Source: Trichococcus collinsii (GTDB taxonomy: Bacteria; Bacillota; Bacilli; Lactobacillales; Aerococcaceae). Taken from it: a DNA stretch of 64,000 nucleotides. The notes under the pieces are model-generated. The model made no database searches, was not told the DNA's origin, and saw nothing but the letters and a program-made list of their open reading frames with translations. The DNA lies in assembly GCF_900107505.1 (NCBI RefSeq), contig NZ_FNQH01000001.1:186001-250000 (forward strand), read 5' to 3'. The position numbers were made by a program, and so were the translations under genes. This document shows positions 48,476 through 61,404 of the stretch, one piece after another; within the stretch, counting starts at the first letter, position 1; each line of letters starts with the position of its first letter.

Positions 48476-49078
48476 ATGGGTTCTAATAGTATGAAGGCTT
48501 GGATCGAGGCAGCTCTGTTTGCGGTCCTCGCAATCGCCTTGGCATATGTGGCCATTCCATTGGGAGAATACACTATTGTGCTTGCTTTGTTGCCGTTGCT
48601 TTTCATTTCTCTCCGCAGAGGAATATTACTTGGTCTGGTTTCAGGAACACTGACTGGCCTTGCTTTATTTGCGCTCAAAGGAGAGGGGGCGGATGTTGCC
48701 GCAGATATCCTGACCCAAGCAGCACCGTTCGTTTTCGTGGGCATCGCTGGTTTCTTTGCGAAATTCACGCAACGCACATTGAACAATAAACGTTTCCCGA
48801 ATGCAGCTTTGAATATAATGACGGCATCTTTTTTCGGAACGCTTGTCTATTTTGTTTGGGCACTGATTTCTGACCTGTTCCTCAGCGAAGAAGCAGTTCC
48901 TGCTGGAGTTTCTGCTTTTGCACATTTTCTTCCGGAACAGACGCTATCGTTTGCGGCAACTTTTGCCTTCAGCGCAGTCGTTCTGGTGTTGATCGCAAAA
49001 TTCGCGCCTAAAGCGTACATCCCAAAAGGCAGCCGTTTCCTGAGCAGAAAAGAAAAATCGAAACTGTTGAATGATTAA
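48476..49078 (+). CDS. ThiT-like membrane protein (thiamine ECF S-component family)
   Basis: 200-aa protein with about six membrane helices. The best match by eye is the Thia_YuaJ/ThiT family of vitamin-binding S components: hydrophobic start, PLLFISLRRGILLGLVSG, FVGIAGFF and a basic C-terminal tail. In characterised ThiT a Glu and Tyr after the third helix contact thiamine; the corresponding stretch here (ADILTQAAPF) lacks that Glu. There is no TPP riboswitch in the 60 bases upstream. So the substrate may not be thiamine. GGAGAG precedes the ATG; terminator follows. Confidence 0.65.
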   Translation: MGSNSMKAWIEAALFAVLAIALAYVAIPLGEYTIVLALLPLLFISLRRGILLGLVSGTLTGLALFALKGEGADVAADILTQAAPFVFVGIAGFFAKFTQRTLNNKRFPNAALNIMTASFFGTLVYFVWALISDLFLSEEAVPAGVSAFAHFLPEQTLSFAATFAFSAVVLVLIAKFAPKAYIPKGSRFLSRKEKSKLLND

Positions 49079-49084
49079 AAAATA

Positions 49085-49131
49085 AAAGGCGAAGGACGGA
49101 TTTTAATTATCCGGACTTCGTCTTTCTGTTT
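49085..49131 (+). terminator. terminator after the ThiT-like gene
   Basis: AAAGGCGAAG and CGGAT pair with ATCCG and CTTCGTCTTT around TTTAATT, followed by CTGTTTTTA. Confidence 0.85.
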
Positions 49132-49198
49132 TTATGGGCTCGTGTGCTATCATTAGTGGGTAAGCTATTTTGTCATTTTATTGATTTGGAGTGGTCAT

Positions 49199-50647
49199 AT
49201 GAGTATTTGGTCAATGATATTTACGGCAATCATCGTTTTAAATACAATCGGTGCAATCATCACCGTCTTTAAAGAAAAAAGGGACGTCGCAGCCACTTGG
49301 GCGTGGTTGTTGACGTTAAACCTGCTGCCGGTGGCGGGCTTCATCATCTATCTTTTTATAGGCAAAAAGATGTCAAAGGAAAACATCTATGATATGCGGA
49401 CCCAAAAAAGCTTGGGGATGTCCCAGTTGGCGAAAGTCCAAATCGAAATGCTGGAGGATGAAGATCTAGCGCAAGGTTTGGTCGAAACCGACTATGCACA
49501 AAAAACAGCTATCCTGTTCCTGGAAAGTGATGAATCCATTTTGACTAAGGGGAACAAACTTGAAATATTTAAGAGCGGTGAAGGTGTGTTTGATGCGCTC
49601 GTGCAGGACATCTACAAAGCTGAAGATCATGTGCACATGCTTTATTACACTTTTCGCTCAGACGAGTTGGGTAAACGCGTTCTGGCGGCATTGGAAGATA
49701 GGGCGGCAGCCGGTGTGGAGGTTCTTGTCGTTTACGACGCGATGGGTTGCAGAGGGAATGATTCAAAATTTTTCAATAACCTTGAAAAATTAGGAGGAAA
49801 GACGGAAGTGTTTTTTGGATCAAAAATACCTTTCGTCAATTTGCGGATGAACTATCGTAACCATCGCAAAATAATGGTGGTGGACGCGAAAGTTGCTTAT
49901 CTTGGGGGATTCAATATCGGTGACGAGTATCTGGGGAAAGGGGAACTTGGCGAATGGCGGGATACGCATATGAAAATAGAAGGCAATGCGGTCCTGACGC
50001 TTCAAAGTCGTTTCTTCATGGATTGGAATGCGGTTGCTAAGCCTAAGAATCGAAAAGATTACGCAGAGGCCTATTTCCCGATTGCCGATAAAAAAGGCGA
50101 TACAGCCATGCAGATTGTAGCAAGTGGACCGGATGACGAAGATCAGACAATCAAAATGGGTTTCCTGAAGATGATCAGTCAAGCGAAAGAATCAATCTAT
50201 ATACAGACACCTTACTTTATACCTGACGAGAGTCTGCATGAAATGCTCAAGATTGCGGCATTATCCGGTGTAAGAGTCAAAATCATGATCCCTTCGAAGC
50301 CGGATCACCCTTTCGTCTATCGGGCAACGGAATATTTTTCCAAAGACATCATAGAGTATGGTGCCGAAGTCTATATGTATCAGAACGGTTTCCTGCATTC
50401 AAAAGTGATGATTGTCGACGATGAAATAGTATCGGTAGGCACGGCAAATATGGATGTGCGCAGCTTCAAATTGAATTTTGAAATAAATGCCTTTATTTAC
50501 GATCGTCAAGTGGCTGAAGAATTGATCGCGAATTTTGATGAAGATCAGGAAAAGTGCATCCGTGCAACCCATGATTATTTCGCAAAACAATCGAGGTGGC
50601 GGAAATTCAAACAAGCTTTTTCCAGATTGCTGTCACCGATATTGTAG
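49199..50647 (+). CDS. cls: cardiolipin synthase
   Basis: 482-aa membrane enzyme that condenses two phosphatidylglycerols into cardiolipin. Two N-terminal membrane helices (about 1-25 and 35-58), then two phospholipase D catalytic motifs: HRKIMVVD and HSKVMIVDDE (HxKxxxxD), each followed by the Gly/Asn stretch (GGFNIGDEY; GTANMD). Full family length. ATG 49199 with TTGGAG upstream. Confidence 0.93.
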   Translation: MSIWSMIFTAIIVLNTIGAIITVFKEKRDVAATWAWLLTLNLLPVAGFIIYLFIGKKMSKENIYDMRTQKSLGMSQLAKVQIEMLEDEDLAQGLVETDYAQKTAILFLESDESILTKGNKLEIFKSGEGVFDALVQDIYKAEDHVHMLYYTFRSDELGKRVLAALEDRAAAGVEVLVVYDAMGCRGNDSKFFNNLEKLGGKTEVFFGSKIPFVNLRMNYRNHRKIMVVDAKVAYLGGFNIGDEYLGKGELGEWRDTHMKIEGNAVLTLQSRFFMDWNAVAKPKNRKDYAEAYFPIADKKGDTAMQIVASGPDDEDQTIKMGFLKMISQAKESIYIQTPYFIPDESLHEMLKIAALSGVRVKIMIPSKPDHPFVYRATEYFSKDIIEYGAEVYMYQNGFLHSKVMIVDDEIVSVGTANMDVRSFKLNFEINAFIYDRQVAEELIANFDEDQEKCIRATHDYFAKQSRWRKFKQAFSRLLSPIL

Positions 50648-50670
50648 ACCTCAAGCGTACTGGAAACGGA

Positions 50671-50724
50671 AAAAAGGAGTGCAAGGCATCAGTCTTTAAC
50701 GGCATGCCTTGCACTCCTTTTTGT
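50671..50724. terminator. bidirectional terminator after cls
   Basis: Perfect 19-bp stem (50671-50689 with 50704-50722) with A and T runs on its flanks; shared with the convergent small gene at 50753. Confidence 0.93.
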
Positions 50725-50752
50725 ATATGAATATACCATCGACTAATAAGAA

Positions 50753-51097
50753 TTAACCAAGTTGGATTGCCAATATTTGACTGATATTCAGCAGGTAAGT
50801 CACTTTTTTGTCAGCGGTTGTGAACATGACTTGTCTTTTCGGGGTTACCTGGGAATTGAATATGCCCCAAACCAATGTTCTTGTATATGATTTCGGTCCC
50901 TGTTTTTCTTCGATCACAACATACACAGGGGTGTGGTTTTCAAAGGCTTGATTAGCGAAACGGACAACTTGATGAATCGGCATTACTTTGTCCAGAATGG
51001 CTTCATTAATGGACTGGACGGATGAGAGTGGACGCAGATATGATTTTTTGGAAGGAGTCTGAGTATTATTGGATACCGGATAGATGTAGTTTTGCAT
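50753..51097 (-). CDS. hypothetical protein, 114 aa
   Basis: Unrecognised soluble protein. N-terminal 35 residues are polar and Ser/Pro-rich (YIYPVSNNTQTPSKKSY), followed by a compact alpha/beta-like part (HQVVRFANQAFENHTPVYVV, YLLNISQILAIQL). No signal peptide or membrane helix. GGAGGAACC precedes the ATG at 51097; longer frames to 51163 lack this. Single gene with its own terminator. Confidence 0.75.
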   Translation of the reverse strand: MQNYIYPVSNNTQTPSKKSYLRPLSSVQSINEAILDKVMPIHQVVRFANQAFENHTPVYVVIEEKQGPKSYTRTLVWGIFNSQVTPKRQVMFTTADKKVTYLLNISQILAIQLG

Positions 51098-51269
51098 GTT
51101 GGTTCCTCCGAACGTGTGTTTGTCTTGCATCCTCATTATAAGAACATCTGTTCTTTTTTGCAAGCTATTTATTTTACGTTCAACAAAATTTCAGGACAGC
51201 AGGCATGCAACTCAACCTGCAGTTTTGTCATTTCGGCCGCAAATGGCCCAAAATTCCCTCGTTACCAAG

Positions 51270-51430
51270 TAAAGTAGAGTCATGAAAAAAACGTGTTGGC
51301 CACACGTTAACTGTGAAGGAGGAAAAAAGATACTTTGATTGCTTGGAGGAATCGCTGTAAAAAATAAGCCGCAAAAGAGACTCCCCGAGGAGGGTTTGCA
51401 TTTGATGCATGCTTCTTGGGGATTTTTGTT
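51270..51430 (+). ncRNA. candidate small RNA or short leader transcript
   Basis: A -10-like TAAAGT near 51270 is followed by a hairpin (AACGTGT with ACACGTT, 51290-51308), AAGGAGGAAA, a 10-codon frame starting TTG at 51335 (MIAWRNRCKK), and a hairpin CTCCCCGAGGA with TTCTTGGGGAT followed by TTTTTG (51380-51428). It ends about 100 bp before the ntp promoter. It could be a small RNA or a very short peptide gene. The rest of 51098-51535 is empty. Confidence 0.35.
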
Positions 51431-51535
51431 CACAAAATGTTCATTTTAATATTTTGAAAGAATTTGAGAAAGTTTCTTCCTATTAATGAAACTGCGGTGG
51501 TTGTTGAAAACGCTGGAAATGGCGTTCAATTAGAT

Positions 51536-51564
51536 TTGAACGGCCTTTACATTAACTGTATAAT
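51536..51564 (+). promoter_or_regulatory. ntp V-ATPase operon promoter
   Basis: TTGAAC (51536-51541), 17-nt spacer, TATAAT (51559-51564), about 70 bp before ntpF. Confidence 0.82.
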
Positions 51565-51635
51565 GAAATTACTGATTGGAAAAAAGATTATTTTTCCGAA
51601 GGAGAATCAAATGAGGGACGGAGGTGGAATGAAAG

Positions 51636-51942
51636 ATGCAAATATTTGATGAAGTAAAAAAGATTGAGCAGGAAGCAACGGATCTGGAATTGGATTATCA
51701 GAACAAACTGCGCAAACTGGAACAGAACACGCAAGATAAAATAGGCGAAATGAAAAGGAATATCGAAAAAGAATTAGCTACTTTTCAATCCGAAGAACTT
51801 GCAAAAAAATCAGAGCAACTGGCAATTCTCAAGAAAGCTTCCGCAGAAAGTGAAAAATCGGAAATCGAGAAGTTACAGACTCGGTTTGAAGCGAAAGAAG
51901 AAGAACTTGTGAATGCGGTAATTGGGGAGGTGATGAGGAAAT

Positions 51943-51956
<14 letters not shown>
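51636..51956 (+). CDS. ntpF: V-type ATPase peripheral stalk subunit (NtpF, G/H type)
   Basis: 106-aa protein that is almost one continuous charged coiled coil (many KKxEQEA, RKLEQN, KRNIEKE repeats). Pairs with NtpE to form the peripheral stalks. Assigned by its first place in the E. hirae-like ntp order and its coiled-coil nature, as sequence conservation of this subunit is low. Its end overlaps the start of ntpI by 14 bases. Confidence 0.8.
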
Positions 51957-54412
<2,456 letters not shown>

Positions 54413-54462
54413 TTCTCAAAAGCTCCAGAAGAATGAAAGAATAAGTAAGGAGATGAGAAAGC

Positions 54463-55053
54463 GTGAAAGATCTACAATCCTTGTCTGAACAGATCCTGAA
54501 TAAGACAAAAGCAAAAGGACAAAGCAAACTGGAGGATGCTGAAAAAATTTCTGTCGCAAAGATAGAAGAGAGCAGATTGACTCTGGTTGAACAACAAAAA
54601 GCGCGCAAGGCTGCCATTTTGAAAAAAATTGCCAACGATTTTGATCGTGAGCAACAAACCTTGAAGAATAAAGAGCGCAACGCTGTTTTGAAAGAGAAAC
54701 AGGTCATCCTGAAATCGGTCTTCCAGCAAGCTTTAGAAAAAATGAACACGTGGGATGAAACCCATTTTGCGCAATTCCTGAACGGGGTGCTATCTCAAGC
54801 TGACGATTCGAAAGCCTACAACATTGTTCCAGGCGCAAAATCGATCGCCCACTTTAAGGGGAAAGAGCTGCAGCAGCTGTTGGTCAAATACCCCGCTGTC
54901 AAGATTTCTGAGGAGTCTATTCCGAATAAAGCCGGATTCATCCTTCAGGAAAGTGGAGTCGACTACAACTATTGTTTCGATGATCTGATCGAAGATGTAA
55001 AGAACGACTTTGCAGCAGAGCTGGCGACTTTAGCATTCCAAGACAAAAAGTAA
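54463..55053 (+). CDS. ntpE: V-type ATPase subunit E (peripheral stalk)
   Basis: 196 aa; N-terminal coiled coil (about 1-100) and a C-terminal globular head that binds the A3B3 hexamer. Recognisable segment near the end: GFILQESGVDYNYCFDDLIED. GTG start with GGAG at about 11 nt; this is the only reasonable start. Confidence 0.88.
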   Translation: MKDLQSLSEQILNKTKAKGQSKLEDAEKISVAKIEESRLTLVEQQKARKAAILKKIANDFDREQQTLKNKERNAVLKEKQVILKSVFQQALEKMNTWDETHFAQFLNGVLSQADDSKAYNIVPGAKSIAHFKGKELQQLLVKYPAVKISEESIPNKAGFILQESGVDYNYCFDDLIEDVKNDFAAELATLAFQDKK

Positions 55054-55065
55054 AGGAGGGGCACT

Positions 55066-56073
55066 ATGCAAGAGATTGATTACAAAGGCGTCAATACGAT
55101 ACTTCGCACCTACGAATTAAAATTATTGACGGAAGCGGATTACGATCGGATGCTGAAAGCCTCTTCTTTAAAAGATGCCTTGGATGTTCTGAAAGGTACC
55201 GGTTATGAGTTTGACGAGAAAGAAACACTGGTGAACAAAAATTTCGAAGGTTTTCTCATGAAACATCTGGCGGAAGTCTATAAGGAATTGTTCAGCATCA
55301 CGCCGGTTGCTGAGATTGTGGAATTATTCGCGTTGCGCTATACCTATCACAACCTGAAAGTGTTGTTGAAACAACGTTTTTCGGGTGAAGATTTGGAGCA
55401 ACTGTTGATCCCTATCGGCAAATATTCCATCGGCAGTCTGAAGAAATTGGTCGAAACCGGAGACGGCAATGACGAACATCCGATTCTGATAGAAGGTGTT
55501 CAAGAAGCGCTCCGTGATTTCGATGAAGGTCATCGTATCGAAGCGGCCACTATCTTTATGGATACTTATTATTTCAGACATCTGCGCTCCATCAGCAATA
55601 AGCTCCAACATCCAAGCATCACGAAAATGGTGGACGGCATAATCGATCTCTATAATCTTTCGACCATGATCCGAAGCCTGAAACAAAGCAAGCCCCGCGG
55701 TTTTCTCTATACGGTCCTATCCAGTTCAGGTTCGATTTCGAAACGTGACTTGATTGAAGAATCGATAAATGGACCAAGCGCGGTCATGCGCAAGCGTTAT
55801 TTTAGCAAAGAATACGGCACGCGCTTATCCAATATGATTTCTGAGACAACAAATGAAGTGGATACACAGAAGCTGGATAAACTCGTGGATGAACTGACCT
55901 ATGAATTGGTGGCGGAAGGCTTGTACCAACCGTTCGGTCCGATCCCCTTATTGGGTTATCTGTTTGCCAAAGAGAAGGAAGTCACCAATATCCGCTTGAT
56001 TTTGGTCGGCAAAGACAATCAGATAGAGGAACAAATATTGAGAGAGAGGATGCGACCTGTATATGGCTCATAA
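55066..56073 (+). CDS. ntpC: V-type ATPase subunit C (d subunit)
   Basis: 335-aa helical protein that links the central stalk to the K ring. Family features: ELKLLTEADYDRML near the start, LRYTYHNLKVLLKQR and the C-terminal GYLFAKEKEVTNIRLIL. AGGAGGGG precedes the ATG. Its end overlaps the ntpG start. Confidence 0.9.
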   Translation: MQEIDYKGVNTILRTYELKLLTEADYDRMLKASSLKDALDVLKGTGYEFDEKETLVNKNFEGFLMKHLAEVYKELFSITPVAEIVELFALRYTYHNLKVLLKQRFSGEDLEQLLIPIGKYSIGSLKKLVETGDGNDEHPILIEGVQEALRDFDEGHRIEAATIFMDTYYFRHLRSISNKLQHPSITKMVDGIIDLYNLSTMIRSLKQSKPRGFLYTVLSSSGSISKRDLIEESINGPSAVMRKRYFSKEYGTRLSNMISETTNEVDTQKLDKLVDELTYELVAEGLYQPFGPIPLLGYLFAKEKEVTNIRLILVGKDNQIEEQILRERMRPVYGS

Positions 56074-56374
56074 TATTGCAGTTGTGGGAGATAAAGATTC
56101 CATCCTTCCTTTTAAGATTTTGGGTTTCGCAGTATTTGCATGCCATAATGCCCAGACTGCCCGTGAAACGGTAGATCGCTTGGCGATGGAGAATTATGGG
56201 ATCATTTATCTGACGGAAGAAATGGCAAAAGAAATACCTGATACAGTGAGCAGGTATGACAGCAGTGTCCAACCAGCCATCATCCTGATTCCGAACCATA
56301 AAGGTACGTTGAATATCGGGAAAAGCCGCATTCAGGAGAATGTGGAAAAAGCAGTTGGACAGAATATCTTATAA
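56063..56374 (+). CDS. ntpG: V-type ATPase subunit F (NtpG)
   Basis: 103-aa central-stalk subunit with the CheY-like fold of the family: [37 protein letters not shown]. Begins inside the end of ntpC, so translation is coupled, and precedes ntpA. Confidence 0.88.
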   Translation: MAHNIAVVGDKDSILPFKILGFAVFACHNAQTARETVDRLAMENYGIIYLTEEMAKEIPDTVSRYDSSVQPAIILIPNHKGTLNIGKSRIQENVEKAVGQNIL

Positions 56375-56390
56375 TTTGGAGGGGACTTTT

Positions 56391-58175
56391 TTGAAAAATG
56401 GAAATATAATAAAAGTTTCCGGACCTTTAGTTATGGCGGAAGGAATGGAAGAAGCGAACATCCAAGATATTTGCCGCGTCGGCGAATTAGGATTGATCGG
56501 CGAAATCATCGAGATGCGTAATGATATCGCATCCATTCAAGTTTATGAAGAGACTTCCGGTATTGGTCCTGGAGAACCGGTAATCACAACAGGCGAAGCT
56601 TTGTCGGTCGAATTGGGACCCGGCATCCTGTCGCAGATGTTTGACGGGATCCAGCGTCCTTTGCATACGTTCCGTGAAATTACTCAAAGTAACTATTTGG
56701 TGCGTGGGACGGATATCCCACCATTGAAGAGAGAAAACGTCTGGGAATTCAAAGCCACGAAGAAAGTCGGCGATCACGTCATAGCCGGTGATATTGTCGG
56801 TACCGTGCAGGAGACGAAAGTCATCGAGCACCGGATTATGGTTCCTTACGGCGTCTCCGGTAAGCTGACTGCCATCCAGGATGGCAGCTACACTTTGGAT
56901 GACACGGTTTATGTTGTCGAAACGGAAGATGGCTCGAAAGAATTGACGATGCTGCAAAGATGGCCAGTCCGTCGCGGACGTCCATTCAAGCAGAAAATGA
57001 ACCCGCACACGCCGATGGTTACCGGCCAACGGGTCATCGATACGTTCTTTCCGATCACAAAAGGGGGCGCAGCCGCTGTTCCGGGACCTTTCGGAGCAGG
57101 GAAAACCGTCGTACAGCACCAAATCGCAAAATACAGCGATGTGGATATCGTAATTTACGTCGGTTGCGGCGAACGCGGTAATGAAATGACGGACGTATTG
57201 AATGAATTTCCGGAATTGATCGATCCGAATACGGGCGAATCATTGATGGAGCGTACGATCCTTATCGCCAACACCTCCAACATGCCGGTTGCGGCGCGTG
57301 AAGCATCCATCTATACAGGTATCACGATCGCGGAATATTTCCGTGACATGGGTTATAGTGTAGCGATCATGGCTGACTCGACATCCCGTTGGGCAGAAGC
57401 CTTACGCGAAATGTCGGGCCGTCTGGAAGAGATGCCTGGTGACGAAGGCTATCCAGCCTACCTAGGAAGCCGTGTAGCAGAGTATTATGAACGGGCAGGA
57501 CGAGTGTTGGCTTTGGGATCGGAAGATCGTGAAGGAAGTATTACGGCCATTGGAGCGGTATCGCCTCCTGGTGGTGATACCTCTGAACCGGTAACACAAA
57601 ATACATTGCGCGTCGTTAAAGTATTCTGGGCGTTGGATGCCACGTTGGCACAAAAAAGACATTTCCCATCCATGAACTGGCTGACTTCCTATTCCCTTTA
57701 CAATACCGAAGTCGGGGAATATCTGAATAATGCCTTACAGACAAAATGGTCTGAAATGGTTCAGCATGCCATGAATCTTCTGCAGGAAGAATCGGAATTG
57801 GAAGAAATCGTCCGTTTGGTCGGTATCGAATCCTTATCCGAAAAAGACCGCATGACAATGGCGGTCGCAGAATCGCTGCGTGAGGATTATCTGCAGCAGA
57901 ACGCTTTCGATGATGTCGATACGTACACTTCCCGCAACAAGCAATTGGCGATGCTGGACATAATTCTGGATTTCGAAACAGAGGCCCGTGAAGCAATGCG
58001 TTTAGGCGCTTACTTCAATGAAATCATTGAGGGCACGGTTGAATTGCGTGACCGGATCGCAAGAAGTAAATATATCAGAGAAGAAGACCTTGCCGAAATG
58101 AAAAACATCAAGGCAGACATGAAGCAAAGATTGCATGAAATCGTTGCGGAAGGAGGGATGACGCACCATGCTTAA
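56391..58175 (+). CDS. ntpA: V-type ATPase catalytic subunit A
   Basis: 594-aa catalytic subunit (593 in E. hirae). P-loop [10 protein letters not shown], Walker B-type [20 protein letters not shown] and the bulge domain specific to V-type A subunits. The start is TTG 56391 ([13 protein letters not shown]), with GGAGGGG 6-7 nt upstream, matching the E. hirae N-terminus; the longer frame to 56340 overlaps ntpG and is rejected. Overlaps ntpB by 8 bases. Confidence 0.95.
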   Translation: MKNGNIIKVSGPLVMAEGMEEANIQDICRVGELGLIGEIIEMRNDIASIQVYEETSGIGPGEPVITTGEALSVELGPGILSQMFDGIQRPLHTFREITQSNYLVRGTDIPPLKRENVWEFKATKKVGDHVIAGDIVGTVQETKVIEHRIMVPYGVSGKLTAIQDGSYTLDDTVYVVETEDGSKELTMLQRWPVRRGRPFKQKMNPHTPMVTGQRVIDTFFPITKGGAAAVPGPFGAGKTVVQHQIAKYSDVDIVIYVGCGERGNEMTDVLNEFPELIDPNTGESLMERTILIANTSNMPVAAREASIYTGITIAEYFRDMGYSVAIMADSTSRWAEALREMSGRLEEMPGDEGYPAYLGSRVAEYYERAGRVLALGSEDREGSITAIGAVSPPGGDTSEPVTQNTLRVVKVFWALDATLAQKRHFPSMNWLTSYSLYNTEVGEYLNNALQTKWSEMVQHAMNLLQEESELEEIVRLVGIESLSEKDRMTMAVAESLREDYLQQNAFDDVDTYTSRNKQLAMLDIILDFETEAREAMRLGAYFNEIIEGTVELRDRIARSKYIREEDLAEMKNIKADMKQRLHEIVAEGGMTHHA

Positions 58176-59544
58176 GGAATATAAAACAGTAACCGAAGTT
58201 GTAGGCCCGTTGATGGTTGTAGAGCAAATCGAGGGAGTCAAATTCGACGAATTGGTTGAAATCCAAATGCAAAATGGCGAAATCCGCCATGGTCAAGTTT
58301 TGGAAGTCAGCAAAGATAAAGCGATGGTGCAGATTTTTGAAGGCCCAAGTGGGATCAACATCAAAGACACCAAAGTCCGCTTCCGGGGAAAACCTCTTTC
58401 CATAGCTGTTTCTGAGGATATGGTAGGCCGTGTGTTCGATGGGATGGGCAATCCGATTGATGGCGGCCCGGAAATCATCCCGGAAATGAATTTGGATGTG
58501 AACGGACAGGCAATCAACCCTGTAGCGCGTGACTATCCGGATGAGTTCATCCAAACAGGTATTTCTGCCATCGACCATCTGAACACACTCGTAAGAGGGC
58601 AGAAACTTCCTGTGTTCTCCGGTTCAGGTTTGCCGCATAAAGAATTGGCTGCACAAATCGCGCGTCAAGCGACGGTTTTGAACAGTGACGAAAAATTTGC
58701 GGTTGTATTTGCAGCCATGGGGATCACTTTTGAAGAAAAAGAATATTTCATGGAAGATTTCCGCAAGACGGGAGCGATCGATCGCTCCGTCATGTTCATC
58801 AACTTGGCGAACGATCCAGCCATCGAACGTATCGCAACACCGAAAATGGCCTTGACTGTCGCGGAATATCTAGCCTACGAAAAGGACATGCACGTCTTGG
58901 TCATCATGACCGACATGACCAACTATTGTGAAGTTTTGCGTGAAATATCGGCAGCCCGCCGTGAAGTGCCGGGTCGCCGTGGCTATCCAGGATATTTGTA
59001 TACGAACCTTGCCGCATTGTATGAGCGTGCAGGCCGCATCATCGGCAAAAAGGGCTCCGTGACTCAAATCCCGATCCTTTCCATGCCGGAGGATGACATT
59101 ACGCATCCAATCCCTGATTTGACTGGATACATCACGGAAGGCCAGATCATCCTTTCGCGTGAGTTAAACAACTCCGGCTTCAAGCCACCGATCAACGTGC
59201 TGCCTTCGCTTTCCCGTCTGAAAGATAAAGGTACCGGTGAAGGCAAGACAAGAAAAGACCATGCTCCGACCATGAACCAGTTGTTTGCGGCTTACGCAAA
59301 AGGAAAACAGGCAAAAGAATTGGCCGTCATCCTTGGGGAGTCCGCCTTGTCTAAGACAGACAAACTGTATGTGCAGTTCACGAAACGTTTCGAAGAAGAA
59401 TACATCAATCAAGGATTCTATACGAACCGCACGATCGAAGAGACTTTAGCTTTAGGTTGGGAACTATTGTCCATCCTGCCGGTAACAGAACTTAAGAGAA
59501 TCAAGAGCGATATGATCGATGAGTTTATGCCGAAGGGAGAGTGA
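58168..59544 (+). CDS. ntpB: V-type ATPase regulatory subunit B
   Basis: 458-aa non-catalytic partner of NtpA. The P-loop position reads [13 protein letters not shown], without the catalytic GxxGxGKT, as expected. The arginine-finger region PSLSRL and [15 protein letters not shown]-type motif are present. Ribosome site AAGGAGGGATGA within the end of ntpA. Confidence 0.95.
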   Translation: MLKEYKTVTEVVGPLMVVEQIEGVKFDELVEIQMQNGEIRHGQVLEVSKDKAMVQIFEGPSGINIKDTKVRFRGKPLSIAVSEDMVGRVFDGMGNPIDGGPEIIPEMNLDVNGQAINPVARDYPDEFIQTGISAIDHLNTLVRGQKLPVFSGSGLPHKELAAQIARQATVLNSDEKFAVVFAAMGITFEEKEYFMEDFRKTGAIDRSVMFINLANDPAIERIATPKMALTVAEYLAYEKDMHVLVIMTDMTNYCEVLREISAARREVPGRRGYPGYLYTNLAALYERAGRIIGKKGSVTQIPILSMPEDDITHPIPDLTGYITEGQIILSRELNNSGFKPPINVLPSLSRLKDKGTGEGKTRKDHAPTMNQLFAAYAKGKQAKELAVILGESALSKTDKLYVQFTKRFEEEYINQGFYTNRTIEETLALGWELLSILPVTELKRIKSDMIDEFMPKGE

Positions 59545-59550
59545 TCGTCC

Positions 59551-60186
59551 ATGGCTAGATTGAATGTAAAGCCTACCAGGATGGAACTGTCCAATTTGAA
59601 AGCGCGTCTGGTGCTATCCACCCGCGGCCATAAACTGCTGAAGGACAAACAAGATGAACTGATGCGTCAATTCATAAATCTGATCCGCGAAAACAATATC
59701 CTGAGGGATGAAGTCGAAAATGAGTTGACCGCCTCCATGCGTTCTTTCGTGGTAGCCAAGTCGCTTCTGAATGAGGCTTTCATTGAAGAATTGTTCGCTG
59801 TACCCGCTACAGCGGTGGAATTGGACATCCAAGAAAAAAATATCATGAGTGTTGTTGTTCCCCAAATGAATTTTTCGATAGCCAACAAAGATGAAAAATC
59901 AACGGATTTGCAGTACGGCTACGTAAACTCAAATGGTGAACTGGATGATGCGATCAAAAAAATCGAAGATATCCTTCCGAAATTGCTTAAATTATCGGAA
60001 ATCGAAAAAACCTGCCAACTTCTTGCCAATGAGATTGAAAAGACAAGAAGGCGCGTAAATGCATTGGAATACAAAATGATTCCGCAGTTGCAGGAGACGA
60101 TCCGTTACATTCAAATGAAACTCGAGGAGAACGAGCGATCAAGTATTGTCCGAATGATGAAAGTCAAAGACATGGGCGCTTCATGA
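59551..60186 (+). CDS. ntpD: V-type ATPase subunit D (rotor shaft)
   Basis: 211-aa antiparallel coiled coil that forms the central shaft. Family start [16 protein letters not shown] and the C-terminal [14 protein letters not shown] are typical. Last gene of the operon; the ntpH and ntpJ (K+ transporter) genes that follow in E. hirae are absent. Confidence 0.93.
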   Translation: MARLNVKPTRMELSNLKARLVLSTRGHKLLKDKQDELMRQFINLIRENNILRDEVENELTASMRSFVVAKSLLNEAFIEELFAVPATAVELDIQEKNIMSVVVPQMNFSIANKDEKSTDLQYGYVNSNGELDDAIKKIEDILPKLLKLSEIEKTCQLLANEIEKTRRRVNALEYKMIPQLQETIRYIQMKLEENERSSIVRMMKVKDMGAS

Positions 60187-60192
60187 TGCCGC

Positions 60193-60230
60193 AAGAACAA
60201 GACCGGGATATCCTTGTCTTGTTCTTTTTT
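60193..60230 (+). terminator. ntp operon terminator
   Basis: AAGAACAAGAC pairs with GTCTTGTTCTT, with an inner GGATATCC, then TTTT. Confidence 0.9.
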
Positions 60231-60430
60231 GTCTTTCCGGTGCTTTTGTGAGGCAACTGCGTCATGGGCAGGAGTACCGTTGCTGAAAACGGTAACTAAC
60301 AAAATGTTGGCTGAAGACTCCAGTAAAGGTTTTAACCTTGACGAAATTGTGTTAAACTATGAAATAATAAACGGAATGCCACATTAGGCTGAACGATGCT
60401 GCAAAAATATAATTGGATGGTGGGCATTAA

Positions 60431-61042
60431 ATGACAGAAAAAGGATTGTTGATTGTCTTATCCGGACCTTCGGGAGTAGGCAAGGGGACTGTGAGACAAG
60501 CAATTTTTTCTCGTGGTGAACGGGAGTTCATATATTCAATTTCCGCTACGACCCGCAAAGCGCGCGAAGGGGAAGTGGATGGCAAAGATTATTTCTTCAA
60601 AGAAAGAGAAGAATTCGAGAGAATGATCGCCGATAATGAACTGTTGGAATATACCGAGTATGTTGATAATTACTATGGTACGCCAATCGACTATGTAAGA
60701 AGAACGTTGGACACGGGAAAAGATATTTTTCTGGAGATCGAAGTTCAAGGTGCCATGCAAGTGAAGGAACGGATGCCTGAAGGGATATTCATCTTCTTGA
60801 CGCCTCCCGATATGACGGAACTGGAATCACGGATCGTAAATCGCGGTACTGACGAGTCTCCGATCATCAAGCAAAGAATGGAAAAGGCTATTGAAGAGCT
60901 AAGTTTGATGCGTTATTATGATTATGCGGTAGAAAACGACACAGTAGAGAATGCGGTACAGAAAGTGCTTGGCATCATCCAAAGCGAACACTTGAAAGTT
61001 TCACGGATTCTGGATACCATCTGTGCGGATGAAAGGGAGTAA
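60431..61042 (+). CDS. gmk: guanylate kinase
   Basis: 203-aa kinase converting GMP to GDP. P-loop [13 protein letters not shown] site [19 protein letters not shown] and [19 protein letters not shown] at about 60340 may be its -35. Followed at 6 bases by rpoZ, the common gmk-rpoZ-priA-fmt order of Firmicutes. Confidence 0.96.
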   Translation: MTEKGLLIVLSGPSGVGKGTVRQAIFSRGEREFIYSISATTRKAREGEVDGKDYFFKEREEFERMIADNELLEYTEYVDNYYGTPIDYVRRTLDTGKDIFLEIEVQGAMQVKERMPEGIFIFLTPPDMTELESRIVNRGTDESPIIKQRMEKAIEELSLMRYYDYAVENDTVENAVQKVLGIIQSEHLKVSRILDTICADERE

Positions 61043-61048
61043 AATATT

Positions 61049-61264
61049 ATGATGTTATATCCTTCGATCGATAAATTGTTGGAGCAAGTGGATTCAAAAT
61101 ATTCAATGGTCATTCTTTCAAGCAAGCGTGCGCACCAATTACACGATCGCTCAGAGCCTTTATTGGACACTTACCAGTCATTCAAGAATGTTGGACGTGC
61201 GCTGGAAGAAGTAGTTGCCGGCGAATTGGAAATCGATCCGAAATCCATCATCCCTGAAAGATAA
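61049..61264 (+). CDS. rpoZ: RNA polymerase omega subunit
   Basis: 71-aa subunit that helps assemble RNA polymerase. MLYPSIDKLLEQVDSKYSMV and the SSKRAHQL core are typical. GGGAG precedes the double ATG; the first (61049) is used, though 61052 is equally possible. Confidence 0.93.
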   Translation: MMLYPSIDKLLEQVDSKYSMVILSSKRAHQLHDRSEPLLDTYQSFKNVGRALEEVVAGELEIDPKSIIPER

Positions 61265-61277
61265 CAGAATAGGAATG

Positions 61278-61329
61278 AAAAAAGACTACTGTTTTTGAAC
61301 TTCAAAATCAGTAGTTTTATTTTTTTGAT
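61278..61329 (+). terminator. terminator between rpoZ and priA
   Basis: AAAGACTACTG..TTTT pairs with AAAA..CAGTAGTTTT around a GAACTTC loop and ends in seven T. Confidence 0.82.
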
Positions 61330-61404
61330 GCCAAAAACTGCGACAAGACTTTATCGGCATAATTTAGTATTATAATGGTTAGAATATGAAGGGGAGGGCT
61401 TAAT

